Shown here in pieces: positions 7,782-15,559 of a stretch of 64,000 bases of DNA (the stretch's first letter is position 1; each line of letters starts with the position of its first letter). The position numbers were made by a program, and so were the translations under genes. Origin of the DNA: JAMCRM01 sp035561075 (GTDB lineage: Bacteria; Acidobacteriota; Terriglobia; Bryobacterales; Bryobacteraceae). The stretch is taken from the NCBI GenBank assembly GCA_035561075.1, contig DATMYF010000069.1, forward strand, positions 24,910-88,909, given 5' to 3'. The notes beneath the pieces were generated by a model that was given only the letters and a program-made list of their open reading frames with translations, had not been told where the DNA came from and did no database searches.

Positions 7782-9260
7782 ATGACACTGAAGATTCGGA
7801 TCACCATCGTCGTCCTGGCGTTTGGGATGGTTGCAGCTTCCCTGTTTGGGATACTGAATTACCGCCGGTCGATGTCCGCTGCACGCGACTCCGCCCGCGC
7901 CACCAGCAAAGACCTCACCGCCCGGACAGTCGAGACCTTCATGGTTTCGACCCGCAAGTACCAACAGGAATTCCAGAGCGCCACCACCCCCGAGGTCAAA
8001 AGAAAGGTGCTCGACGACTGGAACCGCACTATAGCGGCGGTGGACACGGCCGTTATACACGACTTCGGCGAGGGTAAGAACCGGGTACGGCTCATTGGCG
8101 ACGAGGGGCTGGTGGGGTACAAGCCGCTGGGCGGGAACGCCGTCCGGGTAAACAGCGCATTCGAAGGCGAGGCGATTAGGAGGTTCAAATCGGGGGCCCC
8201 TGCCTACGAGTCCGAGGAGGGCGGTTTCATCCGTCTGGCTGTTCCCCTCTGGAGCGATGCCCACCCGGGCTGCGGCTCGTGCCATATCGCCTCCGTCGAG
8301 GGGCTTGGAGCGGATCTGACCAAGAAGGTTTTGCTCGGCACTCTGAACATCTACGTGCCCACAGGCGAGATGTTCGCGGACGCGCGCAATCAGGCGCTGG
8401 TGAATGTGGGTCTGCTGTTTTGCGGGATTCTGGCGCTGGCAGGGGCAATTTCCTGGTACATGAGCAGCCGTGTGATCAAGCCGCTGGAGTCGATCGCGGC
8501 CGACCTGGACGATGCCGCCGGGCAGGTGAATTCGGGCGCCGCGCAGGTATCTTCATCAAGCCAGGGACTGGCGCAGGGCTCCTCCGAGCAGGCCGCGGCG
8601 GTGGAGGAAACCTCCGCCACGCTTGAGGAGTTGACCTCCATGGCGAAGTCGAACCAGACCCGATCGGCCGAGGCGCAGCGGATTTCCGCCGAGGCCGGCG
8701 CCCTCATGAAGGAGTCCGACGCGGAGGTGGAACACCTGGTGGGTGCCATGAAAGAGATGCGGAAGGCCAGCGAGGAGACCCGCAAGATCGTCAAAACCAT
8801 TGACGAGATCGCGTTCCAGACCAATATCCTAGCGCTGAATGCGGCGGTGGAAGCCGCCCGTGCCGGGGAAGCCGGGGCGGGCTTCTCGGTGGTATCGAAC
8901 GAGGTGAGGACGCTGGCGCAGCGCGCGGCAGACGCCGCCGGCAACACCGCCGGGCTGATCGATCAGACGGTTGCCCAGATCGCCGCCGCGGCGGAATTGG
9001 CCGAAAGTACGCAGGGCAAACACCTCCGCGCCGGAACCGGGTCGGCCAACCTGGAGCGCATCGGAAACGAGATCGCCAGCGCGAGCAACGAACAGGCGGC
9101 CGGGGTGGAACAGATCGGACGGGCCATGGTGCAGGTGCAGAAGGTGGTCCAGCAGGTCGCGTCTCAGGCCGAGGAGGCCGCCGCGGCTTCCGAGGAACTC
9201 ACGGCCCAGGCCGCCTCCATGAGGCAATCCGCCGAGAGATTGAAGCAGTTAGTCCGCTAG
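7782..9260 (+). CDS. Methyl-accepting chemotaxis protein with c-heme-type sensor domain
   Basis: A 492-residue chemoreceptor. TM1 is at residues 8-27; a DUF3365/Tll0287-like periplasmic sensor runs from about 35 to 200; TM2 is near 205-225. The rest is a cytoplasmic signalling coiled coil with the conserved hairpin tip (about 345-385, including DEIAFQTNILALNAAVEAA). The sensor contains CGSCH at residues 164-168, a CxxCH heme c attachment site, so the receptor probably senses redox state, gas or a heme ligand. The HAMP segment after TM2 (SSRVIKPLESIAADLD) is short. No recognisable CheB-binding pentapeptide is seen. No other chemotaxis genes are adjacent. Confidence 0.92.
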   Translation: MTLKIRITIVVLAFGMVAASLFGILNYRRSMSAARDSARATSKDLTARTVETFMVSTRKYQQEFQSATTPEVKRKVLDDWNRTIAAVDTAVIHDFGEGKNRVRLIGDEGLVGYKPLGGNAVRVNSAFEGEAIRRFKSGAPAYESEEGGFIRLAVPLWSDAHPGCGSCHIASVEGLGADLTKKVLLGTLNIYVPTGEMFADARNQALVNVGLLFCGILALAGAISWYMSSRVIKPLESIAADLDDAAGQVNSGAAQVSSSSQGLAQGSSEQAAAVEETSATLEELTSMAKSNQTRSAEAQRISAEAGALMKESDAEVEHLVGAMKEMRKASEETRKIVKTIDEIAFQTNILALNAAVEAARAGEAGAGFSVVSNEVRTLAQRAADAAGNTAGLIDQTVAQIAAAAELAESTQGKHLRAGTGSANLERIGNEIASASNEQAAGVEQIGRAMVQVQKVVQQVASQAEEAAAASEELTAQAASMRQSAERLKQLVR

Positions 9261-9309
9261 AGCTGAAAGGCGCCGGCGGTTCGTGTTCTGATAGCGGGAG
9301 GAGGTGCGG

Positions 9310-9837
9310 TTAGGCCGGGATCGCGGTGCAGCCCACAACCTCCCATTGCGTGACAGCGTCGACCGCATTGATGTGGTATCCCCCTTTTTCTCCGTCCCAG
9401 TCTCCTTGGTGCACTGTGTCCACGCGCAGGGAGCCTGGTGTACCTTGCGGATCGGGCCGGCGCCGCTCGCCGATAGGAATCGTGGTCGGCATGGTTTTGC
9501 TGAACTCCTCCGCCCGTTGGCGATACCCCGCGCTATGCCGCAGATTGTAGATGTGGGCAACGGAAATCTCTGCCAGGCGCGCGTACGGGCGGTTGCCGAA
9601 AACCTGCCACTCCCGCTCCAGGATAAGCCGAGTCGCCAAACCGCTTAGGCGCCGATGCGCCCGATCCACTTCGATCAACAACTCCAGATCCTGCAGGGTG
9701 TACTTGACGGGGAAGCACCGCCGCGGTCCGCCCTCCACACGAATCTCCCCGTGCTGCCGGTATCGTCGAATCAGCCGGGTAATTTGGGGCATGCTCAATC
9801 CAGTCACCTTGCCCAGGAGCGCCCACACGAGGATCAC
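9310..9837 (-). pseudogene. Truncated integrase-type (DDE) transposase remnant
   Basis: The 175-codon open frame carries an HTH segment (LSMPQITRLIRRYRQHGEI) and then the beginning of an rve/DDE catalytic core: LRVDTVHQGDW with the first Asp, and YHINAVDAVTQWEVVG with the second region. It stops before the last Asp/Glu, and the residues normally preceding the HTH are absent. Both ends are therefore missing. The GTG at 9837 is only the first possible codon of the fragment. No flanking inverted repeats were found. It sits between the chemoreceptor gene and efp, antisense to both. Confidence 0.75.
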
Positions 9838-9975
9838 CTTGTATTGGAAACAAGTTCCGTTTCAGGATCATCTGGTATTGGACAAGTCTGGGCCAAACCG
9901 AGCATGGCTTTCAACGCTATAATGGGAAGCTAAAGCCCCTGTACCGCCAAGATAGATACTTTAGGAGCCCCTGTA

Positions 9976-10533
9976 ATGCTTTCAGCGACACAACTGCGTC
10001 CCGGCATGGTGGTTAAGTTCAACAAGGAACTGTTCTCCGTGTTCAGTGTAAACCACCGGACGCCCGGCAACTTGCGTGGATTTGTTCAGGCGAAAATGCG
10101 GAACCTGCGCAGCGGGAATATGATCGAGCACCGCTTCTCCTCGGAAGATCGTGTGGAGCGCGCCGTAATGGACGAGCAGGAATTCGAATACCTGTACGAC
10201 GACGGCGAGTACTACTACTTCATGAACACCGAGACATTCGACCAGATGCACCTGACCAAGGACATCCTTGGCGACGGCGTCAACTACCTGATTCCGCAGC
10301 TTCGCGTGAAGGTGGAATTCCACGAAGGCAAGCCCATGGGCGTGGAACTGCCTGCCACCGTGGACCTCACGGTGACGGAGACGGAGCCCGGGCTGCGCGG
10401 CGCCACCGTTTCGAACGTGACCAAGCCGGCGACGCTCGAGACGGGGCTGGTGGTGCAGGTTCCGCCGTTCATCGTGACCGGCGAGAAGATCAAGGTCAAC
10501 ACCGCCGAGGGGACGTATCAGGAAAGGGCCTGA
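9976..10533 (+). CDS. efp: Elongation factor P
   Basis: A 185-residue EF-P with the expected three beta-barrel domains: an N-terminal KOW-like domain (1-65), a central OB domain (EFEYLYDDGEYYYFMNTETFDQ) and a C-terminal OB domain (VELPATVDLTVTETEPG). EF-P binds stalled ribosomes and promotes peptide-bond formation at polyproline stretches. The loop that normally carries the modified Lys34 (PGKGQ in E. coli) reads PGNLRGF here, so the aligned position is Asn32 with an Arg two residues on. No EpmA/EpmB or EarP gene is in the window. The 3' end overlaps the convergent selA gene by 16 bases. Confidence 0.96.
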   Translation: MLSATQLRPGMVVKFNKELFSVFSVNHRTPGNLRGFVQAKMRNLRSGNMIEHRFSSEDRVERAVMDEQEFEYLYDDGEYYYFMNTETFDQMHLTKDILGDGVNYLIPQLRVKVEFHEGKPMGVELPATVDLTVTETEPGLRGATVSNVTKPATLETGLVVQVPPFIVTGEKIKVNTAEGTYQERA

Positions 10534-11846
10534 AGGGCCGCCAGGAGTTCTTCTTCTTCCGCGGGGAAAACGGTGCGCAGATCGATGAGCAGGCGGTCGC
10601 CTTCGATGCGGGTGATGACGGGCGGCTCGTGGGACCGGAGGCGCAGTTCCGCCCCGGCCGCATTTGGCGTGTCTACGACGATCAGGCAGGTGGGGAGCGG
10701 CTGCTCGGGGGTCGAGCCGCCGCCGATCATCGATTCGCCCGCGGCCAGTGTCGCGGGGATGCTTGTTAGCCTCGAAAGCAGGCGCTCCGCTCGATGCCGG
10801 ATCTCCTCTGCGCTTTGCCGGATCATAGCTAGGGCGGGGATGCGCTCCCAGCGCTCCAGCAGCACGTTCCTGGCGGTCTCCTCCAACACCTGAATCATCA
10901 ATTTATCAAGCCGAAGCGCGCGGAAGATGGGGTTGCGGCGCAGGCGCGCGACCAGGTCCGCGCGGCCGGCCAGAATACCGGCCTGCGGCCCGCCCAGCAG
11001 CTTGTCTCCACTGAACGAGACCAGGTCCGCCCCGGCGCTGAGACTGGCGGAGACGAGCGGTTCGTCGATGCCGAAGGGCCGCAGGTCCGCGAGACAGCCG
11101 CTGCCGAGGTCCTCGTAAAGCGGGATTCCGCGTTCGCGGGCCAGGGCGGCGAGCTCGTCGAGCGCGGGGCGAGCGGTGAAGCCGGTGATGCGGAAGTTGC
11201 TGGGGTGGACGCGGAGGATGAGGCGCGTGCGCTCTGTTAGGGCGTCCCGGTAATCGGCGATGTGGGTGCGGTTGGTGGTGCCGACTTCGCGCAGGACGGC
11301 TCCGGCGCGCGCGATGATATCGGGGATGCGGAAACCGTCGCCGATCTCGATGAGTTCGCCGCGGGAGACTATGGCTTCACCGCCGGCGGCCAGCTCGTTT
11401 AGCGCCAGGTAGACGGCGGCGGCGTTGTTATTTACCGCGATCGAGGGGGCGCCGGTGAGACGCGAGAGCAGGGCACCGGTATGGACGTCGCGCTTCCCGC
11501 GGCGTCCGGCGGTGAGATCGTACTCGAGGTTGGTGTAGCCGGGGTGGAGGGCCAGGGGACCGAGCGGTGCGCGCCCGAGGTTGGTGTGGAGCACTACCCC
11601 GGTGGCGTTGATCACGCGGCGAAGCGAGGGATCGGCGAGTGCTGCAACGGCTCGCGCGGCGCGCGTCTCGGCGGGCTCCCCGGGGTCGTCTCCACTGCGG
11701 ATAGCTGCACGAGCCTGATCGATGGCGCGGCGCGCCTCGGCGACGAGCACGTGGCGGGGGAAACCGCGTGCCTCGCCGGACGCGGCAAGCCGCTCGACAA
11801 GCTCGTGGACGGCCGGTAATTCGCGCAATTTCTCGCTTTCGATCAC
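10518..11846 (-). CDS. selA: L-seryl-tRNA(Sec) selenium transferase
   Basis: A 442-residue PLP enzyme that converts Ser-tRNA(Sec) to Sec-tRNA(Sec). Visible family marks are the N-terminal tRNA-binding helical region, VINATGVVLHTNLGRAPL, EYDLTAGRRGKRDVH, EVGTTNRTHIADY and the PLP-lysine site FSGDKLLGGPQAG. The length is close to the usual 450-470. Its presence implies that this genome encodes selenoproteins, selB and selC elsewhere. It begins about 65 bases left of tRNA-Pro, on the opposite strand, and converges with efp. Confidence 0.96.
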   Translation of the reverse strand: MIESEKLRELPAVHELVERLAASGEARGFPRHVLVAEARRAIDQARAAIRSGDDPGEPAETRAARAVAALADPSLRRVINATGVVLHTNLGRAPLGPLALHPGYTNLEYDLTAGRRGKRDVHTGALLSRLTGAPSIAVNNNAAAVYLALNELAAGGEAIVSRGELIEIGDGFRIPDIIARAGAVLREVGTTNRTHIADYRDALTERTRLILRVHPSNFRITGFTARPALDELAALARERGIPLYEDLGSGCLADLRPFGIDEPLVSASLSAGADLVSFSGDKLLGGPQAGILAGRADLVARLRRNPIFRALRLDKLMIQVLEETARNVLLERWERIPALAMIRQSAEEIRHRAERLLSRLTSIPATLAAGESMIGGGSTPEQPLPTCLIVVDTPNAAGAELRLRSHEPPVITRIEGDRLLIDLRTVFPAEEEELLAALQALS

Positions 11847-11912
11847 GAGACGATCCTACCGTTCGGGGGCGCGCTTGTCTATCGGAACGCGATCGTCTAC
11901 ACTGGAGTAGTT

Positions 11913-11990
<78 letters not shown>

Positions 11991-12000
11991 TTTCCTTCTT

Positions 12001-12590
12001 TAAAATCAGCTAGTTGGAACTCAAAGCTTTTGGCTCTGAACAGCTCGAAAAGTGACGTTGCCCTTTTCTTGCCCTTTTCGTGCACCGGACAACAGCGGTT
12101 CCTTCGCCAAGCCTTCTCCCGCCGCTGACCTCTCCCGATGCATCGGCCGGCTAGCCAGGCTAGCCCGGCTAGCCCCGCAGGACCAATTGCTCCGCTGCAC
12201 AGAGGGCTTGACGGGTGGTAGCGTGCTTGCGGCCCGAAGAATCTCCTTCGACCTATCGCGGGGTGCCATCGGCTTTCTACCTGGGCACATCCACTCAAGA
12301 TTCTGCACCGAGTGAGGGGATTCCAGATCGCCAGCCCAAGACCGGCTGACCGAAACATGCCTTCGGGCCTGCCAATCGTTGGTCCGCCGCCGTTGATCCC
12401 GGCAGTTTCGAATTTGCACCAATTCTGGCGGGCCGCTGATTCGCTCAATCACTGGCCATCCCTCCAATGTCCGCGCGACCGGACTGTCACTATCGGATTC
12501 CCACGTCGCCCCCTGATCCTGCGCTATGATGATCCTTACGTGTCCGGGCGTGAAACATTTCTACGCGTTTGCGTTCTTTAATCTACCTAC
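12001..12590. other. Non-coding stretch between tRNA-Pro and the defence operon
   Basis: About 590 bases with no convincing gene on either strand. Frames that cross it into the tRNA give spurious peptides. It contains short direct iterations of a GCTAGCC-like unit near 12150-12175 and probably holds the promoter of the methyltransferase operon, although I could not pick clear -35/-10 boxes. An attachment-site core would be expected at its left edge, at the tRNA 3' end. Confidence 0.5.
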
Positions 12591-13523
12591 ATGGGAGCGA
12601 AGCCTACAGCCGACGCGGTACCCAAGTGCCTAGCCTACAGCACGGACCTCGGATTTTGCCTGCAGGGCAAGGCTGAGGATATCCTCACCACCACGGAGAT
12701 CGTCGAGCCCATCCATAAGCAAGTCGACCTGATTTTCACTTCTCCGCCTTTCCCGCTCAACCGCAAAAAGAAATACGGCAACCTCACCGGCGACGCATAC
12801 CTGGAATGGCTTGCCGGATTCGCGGATATCTTCCGCGACCTACTCAAGCCCAAGGGCTCCATCGTGGTCGAGCTGGGGAACGCCTGGGAGCCGGGAAAGC
12901 CCTCCATGTCGACGCTTGCTCTCAAAGCGCTGCTTGGGATCCTCGAAAAGGGAAAATTTGTCCTCTGCCAGCAGTTCATCTGGTACAACCCCGCGAGGTT
13001 GCCCACGCCGGCGCAATGGGTGAATGTCGAGCGCATCCGCGTCAAGGACGCCTATACCCATCTTTGGTGGATGTCGAAGACCGACAGGCCGCATGCCGAT
13101 AATCGCCGCGTCCTCACGGAGTACAGCGACTCAATGAAGGATCTGCTGGCGAAGCAGAAATACAACGCGGGCAAACGACCCTCGCAACATAAGGTCGGCG
13201 CGAAATCATTCCTCAAGAACAATGCCGGTGCGATTCCATCGAACGTCATCACGATGGCGAATACGCACTCCAACTCCGATTATCAGACCTATTGCCGTGA
13301 GCACAAGCTTCAGCCCCACCCGGCCCGGATGCCATCGGCGGTCGCGGAGTTCTTCATCAAATTCCTCACAAAACCCGACATGCTGGTACTTGACCCCTTC
13401 GGGGGGAGCAATACTACCGGCGCCGCGGCGGAGAAGCTCGGACGCCGCTGGATATCCATTGAGCCGAACAAGGATTACATTTCCGGATCGCGCGGGCGCT
13501 TCAACGGAAATCTCCTCGTATGA
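12591..13523 (+). CDS. DNA methyltransferase, beta class, SPPF type (probably N4-cytosine)
   Basis: A 310-residue SAM-dependent DNA methyltransferase. Catalytic motif IV is TSPPF at residues 50-54, and the SAM-binding motif I, DPFGGSNTTG, is at 268-277. The order IV-then-I places it in the beta class. Ser/Thr-Pro-Pro-Phe/Tyr in motif IV is typical of N4-methylcytosine enzymes, although N6-adenine cannot be excluded. The C-terminus matches the usual GAAAEKLGRRWISIEP motif II region. It heads a tight operon: the helicase ATG lies six bases after this stop. In that setting it most likely protects host DNA and marks self. No target-recognition domain is obvious between residues 140 and 240. Confidence 0.9.
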   Translation: MGAKPTADAVPKCLAYSTDLGFCLQGKAEDILTTTEIVEPIHKQVDLIFTSPPFPLNRKKKYGNLTGDAYLEWLAGFADIFRDLLKPKGSIVVELGNAWEPGKPSMSTLALKALLGILEKGKFVLCQQFIWYNPARLPTPAQWVNVERIRVKDAYTHLWWMSKTDRPHADNRRVLTEYSDSMKDLLAKQKYNAGKRPSQHKVGAKSFLKNNAGAIPSNVITMANTHSNSDYQTYCREHKLQPHPARMPSAVAEFFIKFLTKPDMLVLDPFGGSNTTGAAAEKLGRRWISIEPNKDYISGSRGRFNGNLLV

Positions 13524-13529
13524 GATCCC

Positions 13530-14753
13530 ATGCCAGAAGAATCGCCTCACTGGAGACTGAAAAACGATCCGCGCGAGTGGCAGACAGCCGCTCTCGAAAA
13601 ATGGCTCTCCGGGCATAAAGGGGTCGCCAGCGTCGTCACCGGGGGCGGCAAGACCATCTTTGCCTTCCTGTGCATGGATGAGTTCCATCGGAAGCACCCT
13701 GACGGCCGCTACATTATTCTCGTTCCCACCATCACCCTGCTTGACCAGTGGTACGTGTCCCTGCAGGAGGACTTCGGCGTTACCGAAGCGGAGATTGCCT
13801 GCTTTTCCAGCCAGGAGAAGGCCAGCAAGCCAGCAAAGATCAACCTTCTAGTAATCAACACCGGGCGCACCATGGTGAAGAAGATGAGCCAGGGCCCACC
13901 GTGTTTTCTTATCGTCGATGAATGCCACCGCGCCGGAAGCCCGGAGAACGCCAAAGCCCTCACTGGTACTTTCGCCGCGGCCCTCGGGTTGTCCGCGACC
14001 CCTGAACGGGAATACGATGAGGGTTTCCAGAAGTACGTGGTGCCGGCATTAGGGCCGGTGATCTTTGAATACGACTACGTGCAGGCCTTCGAGGACAAGG
14101 TCATCACTCCGTTTGACCTGATTAACGTCAAGATCGACTTCCTGCCGCATGAAAGAGAGGAATACGACAAGCTGACCAAGCGCGCGGCAGTCCTGTTCAA
14201 GAAGGCGAAGTCCGACCCCGAGGCCGAGAACAAGCTCAAATACGTGCTGCAGAAGCGCGCAGGCGTCTCGGCCCAGGCCAAAATGCGCATACCCGTCGCC
14301 GCCAAAATTGCCGATGAAAACCGGGGTATGCATACGATCATATTTCACGAGCGCGTCGCAAGCGCAAACACGCTCTACGCCATCCTGAAGAAGCGAAACC
14401 ACAGCGTCTGCCTGTACCACTCCAAGATCGCGCCCAACTGGCGCCGGGATAATCTCCGGCTCTTCCGTCAGGGGGTTTTTGATGTGCTGGTGTCGTGCCG
14501 GGCGCTCGACGAAGGCATGAATGTGCCCGAGACGGCCGTTGCCGTTATTGCCAGCTCCACCGCCAGCCAACGTCAGCGCATCCAGCGACTAGGCCGGGTA
14601 CTGCGGCCGGCCCGCGGCAAGAACAAGGCGACGATCTATACGCTCTTCGCCACCGAGCAGGAGCAGATCCGCCTGACCGGCGAAGCCGCCAAGCTGGAGG
14701 GGGTTGCCAATATCCTCTGGGCGACCGGCACGCGCGAGGAGCCGCATGGCTAG
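13530..14753 (+). CDS. Superfamily 2 DNA helicase / restriction-type translocase
   Basis: A 407-residue SF2 ATPase resembling the XPB/SSL2 and type III Res helicase group. It has a Q-like REWQ (15-18), Walker A TGGGKT (37-42), motif II DECH (130-133), motif III SAT (155-157) and, in the second RecA-like domain, IIFHERV (motif IV), a GMNVPE segment (motif V) and QRLGRVLRP (motif VI, arginine finger). The compact size leaves no room for a nuclease domain, which is instead encoded by the next gene. The stop overlaps the next start (ATGGCTAG, eight bases), implying coupled translation. The likely role is ATP-driven DNA translocation or unwinding for the defence complex. Confidence 0.9.
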   Translation: MPEESPHWRLKNDPREWQTAALEKWLSGHKGVASVVTGGGKTIFAFLCMDEFHRKHPDGRYIILVPTITLLDQWYVSLQEDFGVTEAEIACFSSQEKASKPAKINLLVINTGRTMVKKMSQGPPCFLIVDECHRAGSPENAKALTGTFAAALGLSATPEREYDEGFQKYVVPALGPVIFEYDYVQAFEDKVITPFDLINVKIDFLPHEREEYDKLTKRAAVLFKKAKSDPEAENKLKYVLQKRAGVSAQAKMRIPVAAKIADENRGMHTIIFHERVASANTLYAILKKRNHSVCLYHSKIAPNWRRDNLRLFRQGVFDVLVSCRALDEGMNVPETAVAVIASSTASQRQRIQRLGRVLRPARGKNKATIYTLFATEQEQIRLTGEAAKLEGVANILWATGTREEPHG

Positions 14754-15534
14754 AATCCTTCTGGGGGACGAATGGTTTGAAGAGCTCGCCAGTACGTCGC
14801 TCTATGAGACGGAATTCGAGAACATCCTCTTCCAGGAAGCTTCGCGCATCTTCCCCGAGTATCACCCGGTCCAGTTCAAATGCATCGTCCTCTCAGATGA
14901 CGGCGACGCCAAAGCCGACTTCGCACTGATCCATAAGGACTACCGCAGTTGGTGGGTTGTCGAAGCCGAAATGGGCCACCATTCGATGAGGGGCCACGTT
15001 TTGCCACAGGTGAAGAGGCTTTCGCGCGCGAGCTATGCTGACACCGAGGCGCAGTATCTGTGCGACCACGCCCCGCATCTCGATTGCGCGCGCATAAAGG
15101 AAATGATCAAGGGCCAGCAGCCGCGCGTGCTCGTGGTGGTGAATGTTCCCGTCCCGGCCTGGCGCGAGCCAATCCGGCCATACAGCGCGGTCCTCGCTAT
15201 TTTCCAGATTTTCCGCTCGCAGTTTAATCGGTACGTCTACCGCCTCAACGGGGATTTTCCTTCCGAAAACAACGAGATCATCTCGACCTGCCGATGCTGG
15301 GAGATCCACAGGTTTCTAAAGATCGACTCACCCACGCAGCTCGATATCAAGCGCGGAGAGACCATCACGTTGCATCATGAAACGGGCGCCCTCGAATGGG
15401 AGCGCGTAGATATAGCCGATGCAGTCCTTCTGCATGCCCTTCGCGATCACCCGCTGCAGAAGAATATCGTGTACGAAATCCTGAAACAGAGCGACGGGAC
15501 GTACGCCATTCAGCCAAGCGGGACCAGAAAGTGA
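14746..15534 (+). CDS. PD-(D/E)XK-like nuclease candidate of the defence operon
   Basis: A 262-residue protein; ATG at 14746 is used because it overlaps the helicase stop. I do not recognise a named family. Residues 22-90 look like a restriction-endonuclease fold: an acidic helix (YETEFENILFQEA), then DAKADFALI with Asp58, then strand WWVVEAEMG with Glu73 and Glu75, then a helix containing Gln88 (LPQVKRL). This is D-x(14)-E-x-E-x(12)-Q, the PD-(D/E)XK pattern with the usual Lys replaced by Glu. The remainder is mixed alpha/beta with ETITLHHETGALEWER near 205. Its position between a helicase and a GHKL ATPase supports a nuclease role, but this is inference. Confidence 0.65.
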   Translation: MARILLGDEWFEELASTSLYETEFENILFQEASRIFPEYHPVQFKCIVLSDDGDAKADFALIHKDYRSWWVVEAEMGHHSMRGHVLPQVKRLSRASYADTEAQYLCDHAPHLDCARIKEMIKGQQPRVLVVVNVPVPAWREPIRPYSAVLAIFQIFRSQFNRYVYRLNGDFPSENNEIISTCRCWEIHRFLKIDSPTQLDIKRGETITLHHETGALEWERVDIADAVLLHALRDHPLQKNIVYEILKQSDGTYAIQPSGTRK

Positions 15535-15559
15535 ATGTGGAGATAGTGGAGATAAAACA

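Noticed and set aside
7083..8285. 400-codon reverse open frame
   Set aside because: It spans the intergenic gap and is antisense to two better-supported genes, including the chemoreceptor.
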